A stretch of 64,000 nucleotides of DNA from an uncultured Saprospiraceae bacterium (GTDB lineage: Bacteria; Bacteroidota; Bacteroidia; Chitinophagales; Saprospiraceae): NCBI GenBank assembly GCA_937139495.1, contig CAKZQC010000006.1, forward strand, positions 124,001-188,000. The letters run 5' to 3'. The position numbers were made by a program, and so were the translations under genes. The notes below the pieces were generated by a model. The model saw only the letters and a program-made list of their open reading frames with translations, did not search any database and was not told where the DNA came from. The number at the start of each line of letters is the position of its first letter. The stretch's first letter is position 1. Shown piece by piece: positions 62,881 through 64,000 of this stretch.

Positions 62881-63714
62881 ATGCTACCAAATGGAAAGGA
62901 TACCCCTGACGAACAAAATTTTGAAGACGAAGATTTGTTTGCTTTCTTGAATGATGATGAGGAAACAACAGAAGAGAACAGTAATTCGGAAAGCTTTGAG
63001 GACGAAGATTTGTTTGCTTTTTTGAACGATGACGATGATCCATCAACAGAGGGGGATTTGTTGTCAGCAATAACAGGCGAAAATTCAACTTCGGAAGAAG
63101 AGGATGACGAGGAGGATACCACTATTCTAGGTTCTTTGTTGGGAATGACCAACACGAAGCCAGAACCGCTATTGCCATTCAAGCACGAAAAAAGAAAGGC
63201 AAGATTGGATATTACCAAAAATTCTAGTGAAGATCATCGTTCGGTCAAGCGATACACCAAAAAAGAACTCAATGACCAATTGGTCAAGGATTATCGCTAC
63301 ATGATGGGCAAAAGTTACATGATGATTCAGCCTGTAACGATTATGGCAGATTATCCATACAAGAAAAAAAAGTCGGATAGCGATATAGAAGATGGCAAAA
63401 AAAATGTAGAAGAAGATTATGTTTTGGTCATTGGCAAACTACAGAAGTGGCGTGGCACGGAACAGTTTAGAGGCAAAGCTTACAAACTAGGGCATATTAT
63501 GTATGTTCGTAAGGGCGATTACTGGATTGATGGAAAAGAAATAGCGGTGGAACCGCATTTTGCAATCGTCCTGCACAAAACATACAAGCGTATCAAATCT
63601 AAGCGTATCCGTGATTTGTTGAGTGTTCTTAAACACCGTTTGCGTACAGGTAAACCATTTACGATATACAAAGAATTTCCGATGATTGTAAAAAGAACAG
63701 GTGTTTACTCTTAG
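62881..63714 (+). CDS. protein of unknown function with duplicated acidic motif
   Basis: A 277-aa protein without signal peptide. The N-terminal ~85 residues are highly acidic and probably disordered. They contain the 13-residue motif FEDEDLFAFLNDD twice, encoded at 62920-62958 and 62995-63033, exactly 75 nt apart. A third partial echo may be GDLLSAITGEN. After residue ~100 the protein becomes basic and globular (KRKARLDITKNSSEDHRSVK, YTKKELNDQLVKDYRYMMGKSYMM), with strands such as YVLVIGKLQKWRG and HIMYVRKGDYWIDGKEI towards the end. No known domain recognised. A role as a scaffold or binding partner through the acidic motif is conjecture. It is followed by a hairpin terminator. Confidence 0.72.
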   Translation: MLPNGKDTPDEQNFEDEDLFAFLNDDEETTEENSNSESFEDEDLFAFLNDDDDPSTEGDLLSAITGENSTSEEEDDEEDTTILGSLLGMTNTKPEPLLPFKHEKRKARLDITKNSSEDHRSVKRYTKKELNDQLVKDYRYMMGKSYMMIQPVTIMADYPYKKKKSDSDIEDGKKNVEEDYVLVIGKLQKWRGTEQFRGKAYKLGHIMYVRKGDYWIDGKEIAVEPHFAIVLHKTYKRIKSKRIRDLLSVLKHRLRTGKPFTIYKEFPMIVKRTGVYS

Positions 63715-63748
63715 TTGAAAATTAAGGTAACCAATTGAAGATAATACG

Positions 63749-63800
63749 TCCAAAGTCGAAAACTTTTGCCAATAAGTCGGTGAAAGTTTCCGACTTTGGA
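63749..63800 (+). terminator. hairpin terminator after the acidic-motif gene
   Basis: 15-bp stem TCCAAAGTCGAAAAC (63749-63763) and GTTTCCGACTTTGGA (63786-63800) with one mismatch, then tttctaattt. Confidence 0.7.
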
Positions 63801-63856
63801 TTTCTAATTTAGTAACAAAATATAGCCTTGAGGCTAATATACAATATCTAGTAAAC

Positions 63857-64000
63857 ATGAACGCATTAGTCCTACACGAAGTCAAAACAGCTCCTGTTTA
63901 TCAAAATTTTGAGAAACCGACTTTGGCTTCTGACGAAGTATTGATACAAATCAAGGCCGCAGCACTCAATCATAGAGATGTTTATATCACACAAGGGCTT
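63857..64000 (+). CDS. zinc-type alcohol dehydrogenase / quinone reductase family, N-terminal fragment
   Basis: The first 48 codons of a gene that runs off the window. MNALVLHEVKTAPVYQNFEK and PTLASDEVLIQIKAAALNHRD-type sequence match the GroES-like N-terminal domain of MDR oxidoreductases (zinc-dependent alcohol dehydrogenases and quinone oxidoreductases). NHRDVYITQG is the usual D-x-x-x-x-x-G segment following the A-A-x-N-H/P-x-D motif. Without the rest of the gene, zinc ligands and cofactor loop cannot be checked, so quinone reductase versus alcohol dehydrogenase is open. Confidence 0.88.
   Translation, partial: MNALVLHEVKTAPVYQNFEKPTLASDEVLIQIKAAALNHRDVYITQGL

Overview
The window is a chromosomal segment of a member of the Bacteroidota, most likely of the Saprospiria type. 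The reasons are the seven secreted proteins with a C-terminal type IX secretion (T9SS, type A) sorting domain (the VYPNPT/LYPNP-type start followed by a short beta-rich tail), A-rich leaders in place of Shine-Dalgarno sites (aataataatATG), low GC, and families typical of the phylum (DUF4476, choice-of-anchor V, propeller/Y_Y_Y hybrid histidine kinase). No tRNA, rRNA, CRISPR array, prophage or intact insertion sequence was recognised.

Layout. 0-5.5 kb (mostly +): the end of dihydrofolate reductase, a voltage-sensor-like membrane protein with an overlapping 51-codon membrane ORF, thioredoxin reductase, guanine deaminase, and a secreted leucine-rich-repeat protein with a barrel-like tail. 5.5-5.9 kb: a 354-bp MITE-like element with 15-bp terminal inverted repeats and a TAATA target duplication. 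6.0-12.9 kb (all -): a short-chain dehydrogenase, a membrane-anchored papain-like protease, a DUF2064 glycosyltransferase-like protein, a PAP2 phosphatase, a methyltransferase, HemW and a small T9SS protein.

13.2-38.5 kb (+) is the dominant feature. Two giant T9SS proteins (3802 and 4068 aa) flank a 460-aa FG-GAP protein with an unusual N-terminus. The giants share four-cysteine Ig-like modules, YCEN-type beta modules, a PKD domain, a jelly-roll domain, an Omp28-like domain lacking its CxxC, and near-identical sorting domains. In each, a foreign domain is nested inside one repeat (a lamin-tail domain in one, a jelly-roll in the other).

38.6-44.9 kb (-): thiS-thiC without a visible TPP riboswitch, two paralogous lipoproteins, and a T9SS protein combining Kazal-like, dockerin-like and cohesin-like parts. 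45.1-57.1 kb (+): a helical protein of unknown function, a DUF4476 protein, an 1843-aa protein with an N-terminal outer-membrane barrel-like domain followed by 16 Ig-like repeats (an intimin-like order), and a hybrid sensor kinase. 57.2-64 kb: two more T9SS proteins, a cyclophilin-type lipoprotein, a FemAB/GNAT-like protein, an acidic-motif protein of unknown function, and the start of a zinc-type alcohol dehydrogenase/quinone reductase.

Most transcription units end in clear intrinsic terminators, so the giant genes appear to be separate units. The shared theme is surface and secreted adhesion-type machinery embedded among ordinary housekeeping genes. All domain names come from reading motifs by eye; no database search was run.
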